This document shows positions 17,623 to 25,868 of a stretch of DNA of 64,000 nt, in pieces. Made by a program: the position numbers and the translations under genes. Within the stretch, counting starts at the first letter, position 1, and every line of letters begins with the position of its first letter. A model generated the notes under the pieces. The model worked only from the letters and a program-made list of their open reading frames with translations, was not told the DNA's origin and ran no database searches. Source of the DNA: Sphingomonas metalli (GTDB lineage Bacteria > Pseudomonadota > Alphaproteobacteria > Sphingomonadales > Sphingomonadaceae); NCBI RefSeq assembly GCF_014641735.1, contig NZ_BMIH01000004.1, forward strand, positions 124,001-188,000, in the 5' to 3' direction.

Positions 17623-17653
17623 ATTCGAACGTGATCGGCGTAAAGGACGAGGC

Positions 17654-18763
17654 ATGGACGAGGATGTGATCGCCGGCGCGGTGCTGCGGATCGATCTGGG
17701 GGCGCTTGCCGCCAATTACCGGATCATCCAGCGCGCCGTCGCGCCCGCCGCGGTGGCGGGGGTGGTCAAGGCCGACGGCTATGGCCTCGGCGCGGCGCAG
17801 GTCGCCGAGGCGCTGATCGGCGCGGGCTGCCGCCACCTCTTCGTCGCGCTGCTGACCGAGGCCGCCGCGCTCAAGCCGCAGCTGCCGCCCAACATCCCGC
17901 TCTTCGTCCTCAACGGGCTCAACCCCGGCGCCGAGCCCGCCTGCGCGGCGATCGGCGCGATCCCCGTGCTCAATTCGCTCGACCAGATCGACCGCTGGGC
18001 GGCGGAGGCGCAGCGGCGCGGCCGCACCCTGCCCGCCGCGCTCCAGCTCGACAGCGGCATGTCGCGACTCGGCCTGCCGCCCGAGGAGGTGGAGGCGCTC
18101 GCCGCCGACTCCGCCCGGCTCGACGGAATCGAGACGGTGCTGGTGATGAGCCACCTCGCCTGCGCCGACGATCCCGCCGCCGCCGCCAACGCACGCCAGC
18201 GCGCCGCCTTCCTGTCGCTCGCCGAACGCCTCCCCGCCGCGCGGCGCTCGCTCGACAATAGCGGCGGCAGCCTCCTGCCGCGCGGGCATCTCGACCTCGT
18301 CCGCGCCGGCATCGCCCTCTATGGCGGCGCGCCGCAGGAGGGGGAGAACCCGATGCGGCCCGTGGTCTCGCTCACGACCCGCATCGTCCAGACCCGCACG
18401 GTCCCCGCCGGAACCGGCGTCGGCTATGGCCTCAGCTGGGTCGCGCCCCGCGAGTCGCGCATCGCCACGGTGCCGGTCGGCTATGCCGATGGCTGGCCCC
18501 GCCACCTCGGCAATATCGGCGCGGCGTTCATCGGCGGCATCCGGGTGCCGATCGCCGGCCGCGTCTCGATGGACAGTTTGACGCTCGACGTCACCGACGT
18601 GCCCGACGCGCTGCTCGCCCCCGGCTCGCTGGTGGAGCTGCTGGGCCCGCACCAGACGATCGACATGGTCGCGCGCGACGCGGGCACCATTTCCTACGAG
18701 ATCCTGACCCGGCTCGGGCATCGCTATGCCCGGCATTATGCGACGGAAGGCATGACGGCATGA
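17654..18763 (+). CDS. alr: Alanine racemase
   Basis: The 369-residue product has the PLP site [11 protein letters not shown] (Lys about residue 38) and the second catalytic region with the tyrosine in [26 protein letters not shown] and [12 protein letters not shown] are further family blocks. It interconverts L- and D-alanine. Because it is overlapped by 4 bp (ATGA) by dadA, it is probably the catabolic enzyme (DadX role), feeding D-alanine to the dehydrogenase, but it may also supply cell-wall D-alanine if no second racemase exists. The stop at 18761-18763 overlaps the dadA start. Confidence 0.93.
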   Translation: MDEDVIAGAVLRIDLGALAANYRIIQRAVAPAAVAGVVKADGYGLGAAQVAEALIGAGCRHLFVALLTEAAALKPQLPPNIPLFVLNGLNPGAEPACAAIGAIPVLNSLDQIDRWAAEAQRRGRTLPAALQLDSGMSRLGLPPEEVEALAADSARLDGIETVLVMSHLACADDPAAAANARQRAAFLSLAERLPAARRSLDNSGGSLLPRGHLDLVRAGIALYGGAPQEGENPMRPVVSLTTRIVQTRTVPAGTGVGYGLSWVAPRESRIATVPVGYADGWPRHLGNIGAAFIGGIRVPIAGRVSMDSLTLDVTDVPDALLAPGSLVELLGPHQTIDMVARDAGTISYEILTRLGHRYARHYATEGMTA

Positions 18764-20013
18764 AGGTGGCGATCCTCGGCGGCGGCGTGATCGGCGTCAC
18801 CTCGGCCTGGTATCTGGCGCAGGCCGGGCACGAGGTGACGGTGATCGACCGCCAGCCCGGCCCCGCGCTGGAGACGAGCTTCGCCAATGCCGGCGAGATC
18901 TCGCCCGGCTATGCCTCGCCCTGGGCCGCGCCCGGCATCCCGGCCAAGGCGGCGCGCTGGCTGTTCATGCAGCACGCCCCGCTGATCGTCCGTCCGCGCC
19001 CCGATGCGGCGATGCTGCGCTGGATCGCGGCGATGCTCGGCAACTGCAACGCCCGCGCCTATGCCGTGAACAAACGCCGCATGGTCCGGCTGGCGGAGTT
19101 CAGCCGCGACCGGCTGATCGCGCTGCGCCAGTTCACCGGCATCCACTATGACGAGCGCAGCCTGGGCACCCTCCAGCTGTTCCGCGAGCAGAAGCAGCTC
19201 GACGGGATCGGCAAGGACGTGAAGGTGCTGGAGGCGGACGGCGTGCCGTTCGAGGTCCTCGACCGCGCCGGCTGCCTCGCCGCCGAGCCCGGCCTGGCAA
19301 ACAGCGCCGTGCCGATCGCGGGCGGGCTGCGCCTGCCGCATGACGAGACCGGCGACTGCTTCAAGTTCACCAACGCGCTGATGGCGCTGGCGGCGGAGCG
19401 CGGCGTCACCTTCCTCTGGAACCGCGGCATCGACCGGCTGGTCGCCGAGGGCGGCCGGATCACGCATGTCGCGACCGATGCGGGCGACGTGGTCGCCGAT
19501 GCCTATCTGGTCGCGATGGGCAGCTATTCGCCGCTGCTCCTCGCCCCGCTCGGCATCCGCCTGCCGGTCTATCCGGTGAAGGGCTATTCGATCACCGCAC
19601 CGATCCTCGACGAGAGCCGCGCCCCCGTCTCGACCCTGCTCGACGAGAGCTACAAGGTCGCGATCACCCGGCTGGGCGACCGCATCCGGGTCGGCGGCAT
19701 GGCCGAACTGTCGGGCTATTCGAAGGACCTGCCGCCCGCGCGCCGCCGCACGCTCGAATATTCGGTCGGCTCGCTCTTCCCGCAGGCGGGGGATCTGGCC
19801 GGTGCCACCTTCTGGTCGGGCCTCCGCCCGATGACGCCGGACAGCACGCCGGTGATCGGCGCGACGAAGCTGCCCAACCTCTTCCTCAACACCGGCCACG
19901 GCACGCTCGGCTGGACGATGGCCTGCGGTTCGGGGCATGTCATCGCCGACCTGATCGGCGGGCGCCGGCCCGAGATCGAAACCGGTGATCTGTCGATCGC
20001 CCGCTACGCCTGA
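18760..20013 (+). CDS. dadA: D-amino acid dehydrogenase (small subunit, DadA)
   Basis: The 417-residue flavoprotein starts [20 protein letters not shown], a Rossmann GxGxxG FAD-binding motif. It then shows the DadA block [25 protein letters not shown] and the C-terminal [17 protein letters not shown] and [14 protein letters not shown]. DadA oxidises D-alanine to pyruvate and ammonia and passes electrons to the respiratory chain at the inner membrane. It overlaps alr by 4 bp and is followed 10 bp later by a RidA gene, making a full alanine-catabolic unit. Confidence 0.93.
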   Translation: MKVAILGGGVIGVTSAWYLAQAGHEVTVIDRQPGPALETSFANAGEISPGYASPWAAPGIPAKAARWLFMQHAPLIVRPRPDAAMLRWIAAMLGNCNARAYAVNKRRMVRLAEFSRDRLIALRQFTGIHYDERSLGTLQLFREQKQLDGIGKDVKVLEADGVPFEVLDRAGCLAAEPGLANSAVPIAGGLRLPHDETGDCFKFTNALMALAAERGVTFLWNRGIDRLVAEGGRITHVATDAGDVVADAYLVAMGSYSPLLLAPLGIRLPVYPVKGYSITAPILDESRAPVSTLLDESYKVAITRLGDRIRVGGMAELSGYSKDLPPARRRTLEYSVGSLFPQAGDLAGATFWSGLRPMTPDSTPVIGATKLPNLFLNTGHGTLGWTMACGSGHVIADLIGGRRPEIETGDLSIARYA

Positions 20014-20023
20014 AGGACCCCGC

Positions 20024-20371
20024 ATGACCATCACCCGCATCGACCAGGGCCCGCGCATGAGCGAGGCGGTGATCCATGGCGACACCATCTACCTCGCCGG
20101 TCAGGTCGGCGCGCCGGGCGAGAGCGTCACCGAGCAGACCCGGGCCGTCCTCGCCGAGATCGACGCGCTGCTCGAACGCACCGGCAGCAGCCGCGACCAT
20201 ATGCTCCGCGCGCAGATCTGGCTGGCCGACATGGCCGACTTCGCCGAGATGAACGCCGTCTGGGACGCCTGGATCGCCCACCACGCCGCCCCCGCCCGCG
20301 CCACCGGCGAGGCGAAGCTGGCGAGCCCCGACTACAAGGTCGAGATCATCGTGACGGCCGCCAGGGCCTGA
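20024..20371 (+). CDS. RidA family protein (reactive imine deaminase)
   Basis: The 115-residue protein has the YjgF/RidA fold: GDTIYLAGQVGAPGESVTEQ, then IDALLERTGSSRDHMLRAQIWLADM, then ATGEAKLASPDYKVEIIVTA. The family arginine of the RVxV-type motif is replaced by the EAKL segment, so deaminase activity is not certain. RidA hydrolyses 2-iminopropionate-type intermediates released by DadA and PLP enzymes, which explains its place at the end of alr-dadA. Confidence 0.85.
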   Translation: MTITRIDQGPRMSEAVIHGDTIYLAGQVGAPGESVTEQTRAVLAEIDALLERTGSSRDHMLRAQIWLADMADFAEMNAVWDAWIAHHAAPARATGEAKLASPDYKVEIIVTAARA

Positions 20372-20376
20372 ACAAT

Positions 20377-20425
20377 CCTCCCCCGCCAGGGGAGGTGGCA
20401 GCGCACAGCGCTGACGGAGGGGAGG
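20377..20425. repeat. Dispersed repeat, family F (copy 1)
   Basis: The element has CCCCGCCAGGGGAGG, then a GCGCACAGCGCTGACG dyad, then GAGGGGAGG. Relatives are at 20687-20734 and, more divergent, at 44650-44697. Confidence 0.6.
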
Positions 20426-20686
20426 ACCGGGCAACTCCCGCGACTCCAACCCGCACCAGCGCCCGCGGCAGCAACAAATGGACTTCACGCGGAGGCGCGG
20501 AGTACGCAGAGAGGTACCGCCCGCGGCAGCGTCATCGCGCCATTCCGATGCCTCAAAAAGAGCAGACGGCCACGCCGGGCGCAACGCCTCCGCGCCTCCG
20601 CGCCTCCGCGCGAACAAACCTTCTTCAAATCTCGAAAAATCGCACCCGGTCGCGATCACGAACCCGCAAGAAGTGCCCCCGAGAAT

Positions 20687-20734
20687 CTCCCTCTGCCAGG
20701 GAGAGGTGGCAGGGCGGAGCGCTGACAGAGGGGG
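20687..20734. repeat. Dispersed repeat, family F (copy 2)
   Basis: This copy reads CTCCCTCTGCCAGGGAGAGG followed by GGCGGAGCGCTGACAGAGGG. It is the start of the second duplicated block in this gap. Confidence 0.6.
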
Positions 20735-20964
20735 CGAACAGGGCAACTCCGGCAACTCAACGCCAGCTCAGCACCCGCGGCAGCAAAAAAATCATGTCAC
20801 GCGAAGGCGCGAAGAACGCGAAGATGCACCAACCGAGCCTACGCGATCTCGCTATTCCGTCTTAGGGGAAGAGGGACTTGCCACCCCCCAAGCCCACCAC
20901 CTCCGCGCCTCCGCGCCTCCGCGCGAGAAAACCTTCTTCCAGCCGCCGGTCCCGCGGCAGACAC

Positions 20965-21900
20965 TCAGTCGAACAGCGACGACACGCTCGTCTCGTCCGC
21001 GATGCGCTTGATCGCCTCGCCCAGCAGCGGCGCGATCGGCAGGTGGCGGATGCGGCCGGCTGCTCCGATCGACTCGTGGTTGCCGATCGAGTCGGTGATC
21101 ACCAGCTCGGTCAGCGCCGAGCCCTCGACCCGCGCCACCGCCCCGCCGGACAGCACGCCATGGGTGACATAGGCGACCACGTCCTCCGCCCCCGCCTCGC
21201 GCAGCGCCGCCGCCGCATTGCACAGCGTGCCGGCCGAATCGACGATGTCGTCGATCAGGATGCAGAAGCGTCCCTCGACATCGCCGATGATGTTCATCAC
21301 CTCGGATTCGCCCGCCCGCTCGCGCCGCTTGTCGACGATCGCGAGCGGCGCATTGTCGAGCCGCTTGGCGAGCTGGCGCGCGCGCACCACGCCGCCCACG
21401 TCGGGCGAGACGACCATCAGGTTGCGGCCCTTGAACCGCGCCAAAATGTCCGCCGACATGACCGGCGCGGCATAGAGATTGTCGGTCGGAATATCGAAGA
21501 AGCCCTGGATCTGCCCCGCATGCAGGTCGACCGACAGCACGCGGTCGGCGCCCGCGACGGTGATCAGATTGGCGACCAGCTTAGCCGAGATGGGCGTGCG
21601 CGGCCCCGGCTTCCGGTCCTGCCGGGCATAGCCCATATAGGGCACGACCGCGGTGATCCGCTTCGCCGACGCGCGCTTCAGCGCGTCGATGATGATCAGC
21701 AGCTCCATGAGATTGTCGTTGGCCGGATAGCCGGTCGACTGGATGACGAACACGTCCTCGCCGCGGACATTCTCCTGCACCTCGACGAAGATCTCCTCGT
21801 CGGCGAAGCGCCGCACCAGCGCATCGGCCAGCGGCAGTTCGAGATAGCCCGCGATCGCGCGCGCGAGCGGCAGGTTCGAGTTACCCGTGATGAGTTTCAT
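20965..21900 (-). CDS. prs: Ribose-phosphate pyrophosphokinase
   Basis: The 311-residue enzyme makes PRPP from ribose 5-phosphate and ATP for nucleotide, His, Trp and NAD synthesis. It starts [18 protein letters not shown]. The family blocks [19 protein letters not shown], the flexible-loop region [37 protein letters not shown] and the PRPP-binding [19 protein letters not shown] are all intact. The ATG at 21900 gives the standard N-terminus; upstream extension of the frame is not homologous. It is divergent from the toxin-antitoxin pair. Confidence 0.95.
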   Translation of the reverse strand: MKLITGNSNLPLARAIAGYLELPLADALVRRFADEEIFVEVQENVRGEDVFVIQSTGYPANDNLMELLIIIDALKRASAKRITAVVPYMGYARQDRKPGPRTPISAKLVANLITVAGADRVLSVDLHAGQIQGFFDIPTDNLYAAPVMSADILARFKGRNLMVVSPDVGGVVRARQLAKRLDNAPLAIVDKRRERAGESEVMNIIGDVEGRFCILIDDIVDSAGTLCNAAAALREAGAEDVVAYVTHGVLSGGAVARVEGSALTELVITDSIGNHESIGAAGRIRHLPIAPLLGEAIKRIADETSVSSLFD

Positions 21901-22013
21901 GTTCGTGACTCCCCGCGACGCGCCCGCCCTTAGGGTCACGGCCGAGCGACGGCAACGGCGCAGATTGCGCCCTGCGCACATTCTGGCTAGATTTCTGGCC
22001 AGAAGGAGCAGCC

Positions 22014-22268
22014 ATGCGCCACGTACCGATCGCCGCGTTCAAGGACAAGGCATCCGAAATCATTGCCGCGGTCGAGGCGGGTGAGGAGGTGGTAATCACC
22101 CGCCACGGCCGCGATGTGGTTCGTCTTGTCGGCATTGAGCTTGAGCGGCTGGCGCGCCAGCGCGAGGCGATCGACGCGCTCGGCGCGTTGGGAGAGGATG
22201 TCCGCCGCCGTCACGGGCCGACGCATCCCGACGAGATCCGGCAATGGGCGGAACACGGGCGCGCATGA
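22014..22268 (+). CDS. Phd/YefM family antitoxin
   Basis: The 84-residue protein begins [39 protein letters not shown], a typical prevent-host-death N-terminal DNA-binding domain. The C-terminal half ([25 protein letters not shown]) is the helical arm that covers the toxin. Phd-type antitoxins neutralise the adjacent toxin and repress their own operon. It overlaps the PIN toxin gene by 4 bp (ATGA), the standard module order. A ribosome site, AGAAGGAG, precedes the ATG. Confidence 0.9.
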   Translation: MRHVPIAAFKDKASEIIAAVEAGEEVVITRHGRDVVRLVGIELERLARQREAIDALGALGEDVRRRHGPTHPDEIRQWAEHGRA

Positions 22269-22675
22269 TCCTCGTTCCCGATGCCTCCGCCATCGCGACG
22301 ATCCTGCTGCCTGACGAGGCGGGAGCAGCCGCCGATTTCACCCGTGCCCTCTGCCGCGAACGCCACCTTTTCGTACCGAACCACTGGTCGGCCGAGATCG
22401 CCAACATCTTGTGGAAGGCGCGTCGGCGCGAGCGGCTTGACGATGCGTTGCTTGCCGCCGCGCTGCGGATCGGCGCGATGCTGGCACGAACCGTCACGAC
22501 CGTTGCGGAAGCACCCCTCGACCAGATCGTCACGCTTGCCCTGAGCTGCGGTATCAGCGCCTATGACGCCGCCTATATCATTGCTGCACAAAGCCAGAAT
22601 GCGCCCCTGCTGACGTTCGACCGCCGTCTCGCCGAGGCAGCGCGGTCGCAAGAAGTCGAGACCCTCATACAGTGA
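22265..22675 (+). CDS. VapC-like PIN-domain toxin ribonuclease
   Basis: The 136-residue protein has the PIN-domain acidic residues in order: Asp in LVPDASAIATILLP, Glu in NHWSAEIANILWK, Asp in GISAYDAAYIIAA and Asp in LLTFDRRLAEAA. PIN toxins cleave tRNA or rRNA in a magnesium-dependent manner. It pairs with the Phd-type antitoxin just upstream. Its TGA stop overlaps the GTG start of gltX, so the toxin and an essential tRNA synthetase are read from one coupled message. Confidence 0.9.
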   Translation: MILVPDASAIATILLPDEAGAAADFTRALCRERHLFVPNHWSAEIANILWKARRRERLDDALLAAALRIGAMLARTVTTVAEAPLDQIVTLALSCGISAYDAAYIIAAQSQNAPLLTFDRRLAEAARSQEVETLIQ

Positions 22676-24000
22676 CCATCACCACCCGCTTCGCCCCGTC
22701 GCCCACCGGGCGGCTGCATGTCGGCAATATCCGCACCGCGCTGCATAACTGGCTTTGGGCGCAGCGGAATGGCGGGCGGTTCCTGCTCCGCATCGACGAT
22801 ACCGACGCCGAACGCAGCGAGGAGCGGTTCGTCGAGGCGATCCATGCCGATCTGGCGTGGCTCGGCCTCGCCCCCGACGCCGTCGTACGCCAGTCGGAGC
22901 GGTTCGCGCTCTATCAGCGTCGCTTCGACGCCCTGGTCGAAGCCGGCCGCCTCTATCCCGCCTATGAGAGTGCACAGGAGCTCGACCTCAAGCGCAAGAT
23001 CCTGCTCGGCCGCGGCCTGCCGCCGGTCTATGACCGCGCCGCGCTGCGCCTGACCGGGGCCGAACGCGCCGCGCTGGAGGCGCAGGGCACGCACCCGCAC
23101 TGGCGCTTCCGGCTCGACCATGACGCGCCGCTCGCCTGGGACGATCTGGTCCGCGGTCCGCAGAGCTTCGACCCGGCGACGATGAGCGACCCCGTCGTCC
23201 GCCGCGCCGACGGCTCGTGGCTCTACATGCTCCCCTCGGTCATCGACGATATCGACATGGGCGTGACCCATGTCGTGCGCGGCGAGGACCATGTCTCCAA
23301 CACCGCGCTCCAGCTCCAGATGTTCGCCGCGCTCGATGCCCCCGCCCCCGCCTTCGCGCATGCCGCGCTGCTGACCGGGGCGGAGGGCAAGCTGTCCAAG
23401 CGGCTCGGCTCGCTCGGCGTCGATCATTTCCGTGGATCAGGGATCGAGCCGCAGGCGGTGCGCGCGCTGCTCGCCCGGATCGGCACCAGCGACCCCGTCG
23501 AGCCGCTGGTCGAGGCCGCGCCGCTGGTCGCCGGCTTCGACTTTAGCCGCTTCGGCCGGGCGCCCGCACGCTTCGACGAGGCGGAGCTGGCGCAGCTCAA
23601 CGCCCGCATCGTCCACCAGCTCGATGTCGCGACCGTCGCCGACCGCCTGCCCGCCGGCATGGACGAGGCCGCCTGGAACGCGGTGCGCCCCAACCTCTCC
23701 ACCGTCGCCGAGGCCGCCGGCTGGTGGCAGGTGATCGAAGGCCCGGTCTCGCCGCCCGAGCCCGACGCCGAAGACCGCGCCTTCCTCACCGAAGCCGCCA
23801 GCCTCGCCGCGACGCTCGACTGGGGCGCCGACCCCTGGCATGCGCTCACCGGCGCGCTCAAGGCGGCGACCGGCCGCAAGGGCAAGCCCCTCTTCCTCCC
23901 CTTGCGCCGCGCGCTCACCGGCATGGACCACGGCCCCGACATGGCCGCGCTCCTGCCTTTGATCGGACGCGAGCGAGCGGTGGCGCGGCTGGGAGGATAG
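22672..24000 (+). CDS. gltX: Glutamyl-tRNA synthetase
   Basis: The 442-residue enzyme attaches glutamate to tRNA (and possibly to tRNA-Gln if GatCAB is used). FAPSPTGRLHVGNIRTALHN holds the class I HIGH-type motif (HVGN). GKLSKRLGSLG is the KMSKS-type loop. PGGRFLLRIDDTDAERSEERF-type glutamate-binding sequence follows the N-terminus. The C-terminal anticodon region is shorter than that of 470-residue GluRS, as in the second alphaproteobacterial GluRS type. The GTG start overlaps the vapC-like stop by 4 bp (GTGA) and has no independent strong ribosome site. Confidence 0.93.
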   Translation: MTITTRFAPSPTGRLHVGNIRTALHNWLWAQRNGGRFLLRIDDTDAERSEERFVEAIHADLAWLGLAPDAVVRQSERFALYQRRFDALVEAGRLYPAYESAQELDLKRKILLGRGLPPVYDRAALRLTGAERAALEAQGTHPHWRFRLDHDAPLAWDDLVRGPQSFDPATMSDPVVRRADGSWLYMLPSVIDDIDMGVTHVVRGEDHVSNTALQLQMFAALDAPAPAFAHAALLTGAEGKLSKRLGSLGVDHFRGSGIEPQAVRALLARIGTSDPVEPLVEAAPLVAGFDFSRFGRAPARFDEAELAQLNARIVHQLDVATVADRLPAGMDEAAWNAVRPNLSTVAEAAGWWQVIEGPVSPPEPDAEDRAFLTEAASLAATLDWGADPWHALTGALKAATGRKGKPLFLPLRRALTGMDHGPDMAALLPLIGRERAVARLGG

Positions 24001-24103
24001 GGCGCGCGGCGACGTGGATTGGGTTCGCGCAGAGGCGCGGAGGGCGCAGAGGGGTTTTCGCGCAAAGACGCGAAGGAGCGAAGCGGCGTCCGCATAACCC
24101 ATC

Positions 24104-24196
24104 GTCATGCCGGGCCTGTCCCGGCATCCACCGTTCCGCACATGATCGGGCACGTAATGCGCGGCACTGTGGACCCCGGAACACGTCCGGGGTGAC
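24104..24196. repeat. Dispersed palindromic repeat, family P3 (copy 2)
   Basis: It opens GTCATGCCGGGCCTGTCCCGG and closes CCGGAACACGTCCGGGGTGAC, matching the copies at 6854 and 56683. Confidence 0.75.
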
Positions 24197-24412
24197 GCAG
24201 GCGCAAGGCTGCGAGATGGTTCGCGCGGAGACGCGGAGACGCGGAGGGCGCAGGGAGAGAAAGGGGTTCACGCGAAGGCGCCAAGGCACGAAGAGGGTGA
24301 CTTGTGGGGCGGGACAAGGCTCCCGAAACATCCCCATAACCACCCCGGCGAAGACAGAATCCTCGCACAAAACGCCGTCAACCCCGCAAGGCGAAACATC
24401 TGCGAAGCTCTT

Positions 24413-24507
24413 CCGTCCACCCCGGCGAAGGCCGGGGTCCAGTTAGGAGACGGCAGTAGGCTATCGCGAAGCTTCACCCAGTCGAACCCCGGCCTGCGCC
24501 GGGGTGG
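24413..24507. repeat. Dispersed palindromic repeat, family A
   Basis: The ends are GTCCACCCCGGCGAAGGCCG and GGCCTGCGCCGGGGTGGAT, with a central TAGGAGACGGCAGTAGG stretch. The same unit recurs at 38951, 44729, 49553 (tandem), 50786 and 60183. Confidence 0.8.
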
Positions 24508-24781
24508 ATCGTGGAGATAGGCGTCACAAAAAACCGCCGAAGGCCCTCAAACAACTCTGCGCCCTCAGCGCCTCTGCGCGAACCTCCTTTTCCTCTCCGC
24601 GTCTCCGCGTCTCCGCGTGAATCCCCTCTTCGTCGCGCCTTAGCGCCTTCGCGCGAACATCATCATCTCCACGCCTCCGCGCGAACCCCTCCGCCCCCCT
24701 TGCATTCACCCTCATATGATATAGCATCTCAAATTGCGAAACGGCCGACTCGCTCACTCTCGATTACGAGGAGACGGGTGC

Positions 24782-25462
24782 ATGTATGCGGATCGTTACA
24801 CGGGCGGACAGCGGTTCAGCCCGACGGGCCTTGCCGTCGCCATCGGCGTCAACGCCGCGGTGATCGGCGCGCTGATGGTCGCCGCGCCCTATGTCACGGG
24901 CAAGCCGCCGATCGATCCCCCGATCGAGACCTATCCGGTCCCGATCGAGCCGCCGCCGCCGCCCGATCCGGTCGCGAAGACCCTGCCGCGCACCGCGCCG
25001 GTCGAGCCGCGGATCGACACGCCCCCGCCACCGATCCCGCTACCCCCGAGCGACAACTGGCGCGTCGACGCCTATCCACCCCAACCCTTCCCGCCGCTCA
25101 CCGGCGGCACGGAGGCGGGGACCGGCACCGGCTCCGGCACCGGCACCGCCGAACAGGCCAAGCCCGCCCCCGTCCTCGTCGGTGCCGCGGTCGACCCGCG
25201 CTATGCTGACGCCTTCCAGCCCGCCTATCCCCCGTCCGAGCAGCGCGCGGGGCGCGACGGGCGGGTCACGGTCCGCGTGCTGATCGGCACCGACGGCCGG
25301 GTGAAGCAGGTCGAGCGGGTCGAGGCGACCAGCGACGCCTTCTTCCGCGCCACCGAGCAGCAGGCGCTGCGACGCTGGCGCTTCCGCCCCGCCACCCGCG
25401 ACGGCGTCGCCGAAGAAGCGTGGCGGACGATGAGCGTCACCTTCCTCCTCACCGAACAGTGA
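24782..25462 (+). CDS. TonB-family energy transducer-like protein
   Basis: The 226-residue protein has a short cytosolic head (MYADRYTGGQRFSPTG), one transmembrane helix (LAVAIGVNAAVIGALMVAAP), a Pro-rich spacer (PPIDPPIETYPVPIEPPPPP), a Gly/Thr repeat, and a C-terminal TonB domain (AFQPAYPPSEQRAGRDGRV, VRVLIGTDGRVKQVERVEAT, LRRWRFRPATRDG). ATG 24782 is chosen because GAGGAGACGG lies just upstream. It is monocistronic by position; ExbBD and receptor genes are not in the window. It is the second TonB-like gene here, which suggests several outer-membrane receptors in the genome. Confidence 0.85.
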   Translation: MYADRYTGGQRFSPTGLAVAIGVNAAVIGALMVAAPYVTGKPPIDPPIETYPVPIEPPPPPDPVAKTLPRTAPVEPRIDTPPPPIPLPPSDNWRVDAYPPQPFPPLTGGTEAGTGTGSGTGTAEQAKPAPVLVGAAVDPRYADAFQPAYPPSEQRAGRDGRVTVRVLIGTDGRVKQVERVEATSDAFFRATEQQALRRWRFRPATRDGVAEEAWRTMSVTFLLTEQ

Positions 25463-25520
25463 GCGGGCGCCCCCGCCGCCGCCTCTGGCGCGGCGGCGGG
25501 GGAACGCCTATCTTGGCGCC

Positions 25521-25868
25521 ATGAACTTCTTCGGTCGCATGTCGCCGCTGCGCGCGTACCGGGACCTGCGCGTCTTCTTCGCAGGCCGCGAGCCCTATGA
25601 GCTGTGGTTCCTCATCGCCGCGATGCTCATCACCGGCTTCTTCATCTATGCTTTCGCCAAGGACAGTTCGGTCGAGGCGCCGTACAAGCGCGACATCGTC
25701 TATGTCGAACAGTGGCGCGCCGACCGCACCGATGCGGAGATCCGCGCGCAACAGGCGATCGACGCGCCGATCAAGGCGAAGCGGCTCGCCGAGGACAAGG
25801 CGGCGCGCGAGAAGAAGCAGGCCGAGTTCAAGCGGATGGACGACGCCATGTCGCGCTGGGGCCTCTGA
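25521..25868 (+). CDS. Small single-helix membrane protein of unknown function
   Basis: The 115-residue protein has one transmembrane helix (YELWFLIAAMLITGFFIYAFA), a middle region with a conserved-looking KRDIVYVEQWRADRTDAEIRAQQAID, and a basic, highly charged coiled-coil-like tail (RLAEDKAAREKKQAEFKRMDDAM). The N-terminal arm is cytosolic by charge. It ends in a TGA that overlaps a likely CTG start of ribD, so it appears to be the first gene of the riboflavin operon. No function is assigned. Confidence 0.7.
   Translation: MNFFGRMSPLRAYRDLRVFFAGREPYELWFLIAAMLITGFFIYAFAKDSSVEAPYKRDIVYVEQWRADRTDAEIRAQQAIDAPIKAKRLAEDKAAREKKQAEFKRMDDAMSRWGL

Larger units (their letters stand above)
20372..20964. 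other. 593-bp intergenic repeat region
   Basis: No gene is seen. The gap contains two related blocks of roughly 150 bp (about 20377-20520 and 20687-20830). Each begins with a CTCCC...GGGAGGTGGCAG element, then GCGCTGACGGAGG, then a CCGCGGCAGCAA stretch and a TTCACGCGGAGGCGCGGAG repeat. A further CTCCGCGCCTCCGCGC stretch lies next to the prs stop. The blocks are an imperfect duplication about 310 bp apart. Confidence 0.75.
24001..24781. other. 780-bp intergenic mosaic of dispersed repeats
   Basis: No gene is supported. In order it holds a family E block (about 24017-24082), a P3 palindromic element (24104-24196), a second family E block (about 24214-24293), a family A palindrome (24413-24507), and a longer family E block in the opposite strand sense (about 24544-24700). 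The final 60 bp are AT-richer (CATATGATATAGC) and probably hold the promoter of the TonB-like gene. Confidence 0.8.

Noticed and set aside
25463..25520. FMN riboswitch before the riboflavin genes
   Set aside because: The gap is only about 58 bp and lacks the conserved six-stem sequences.
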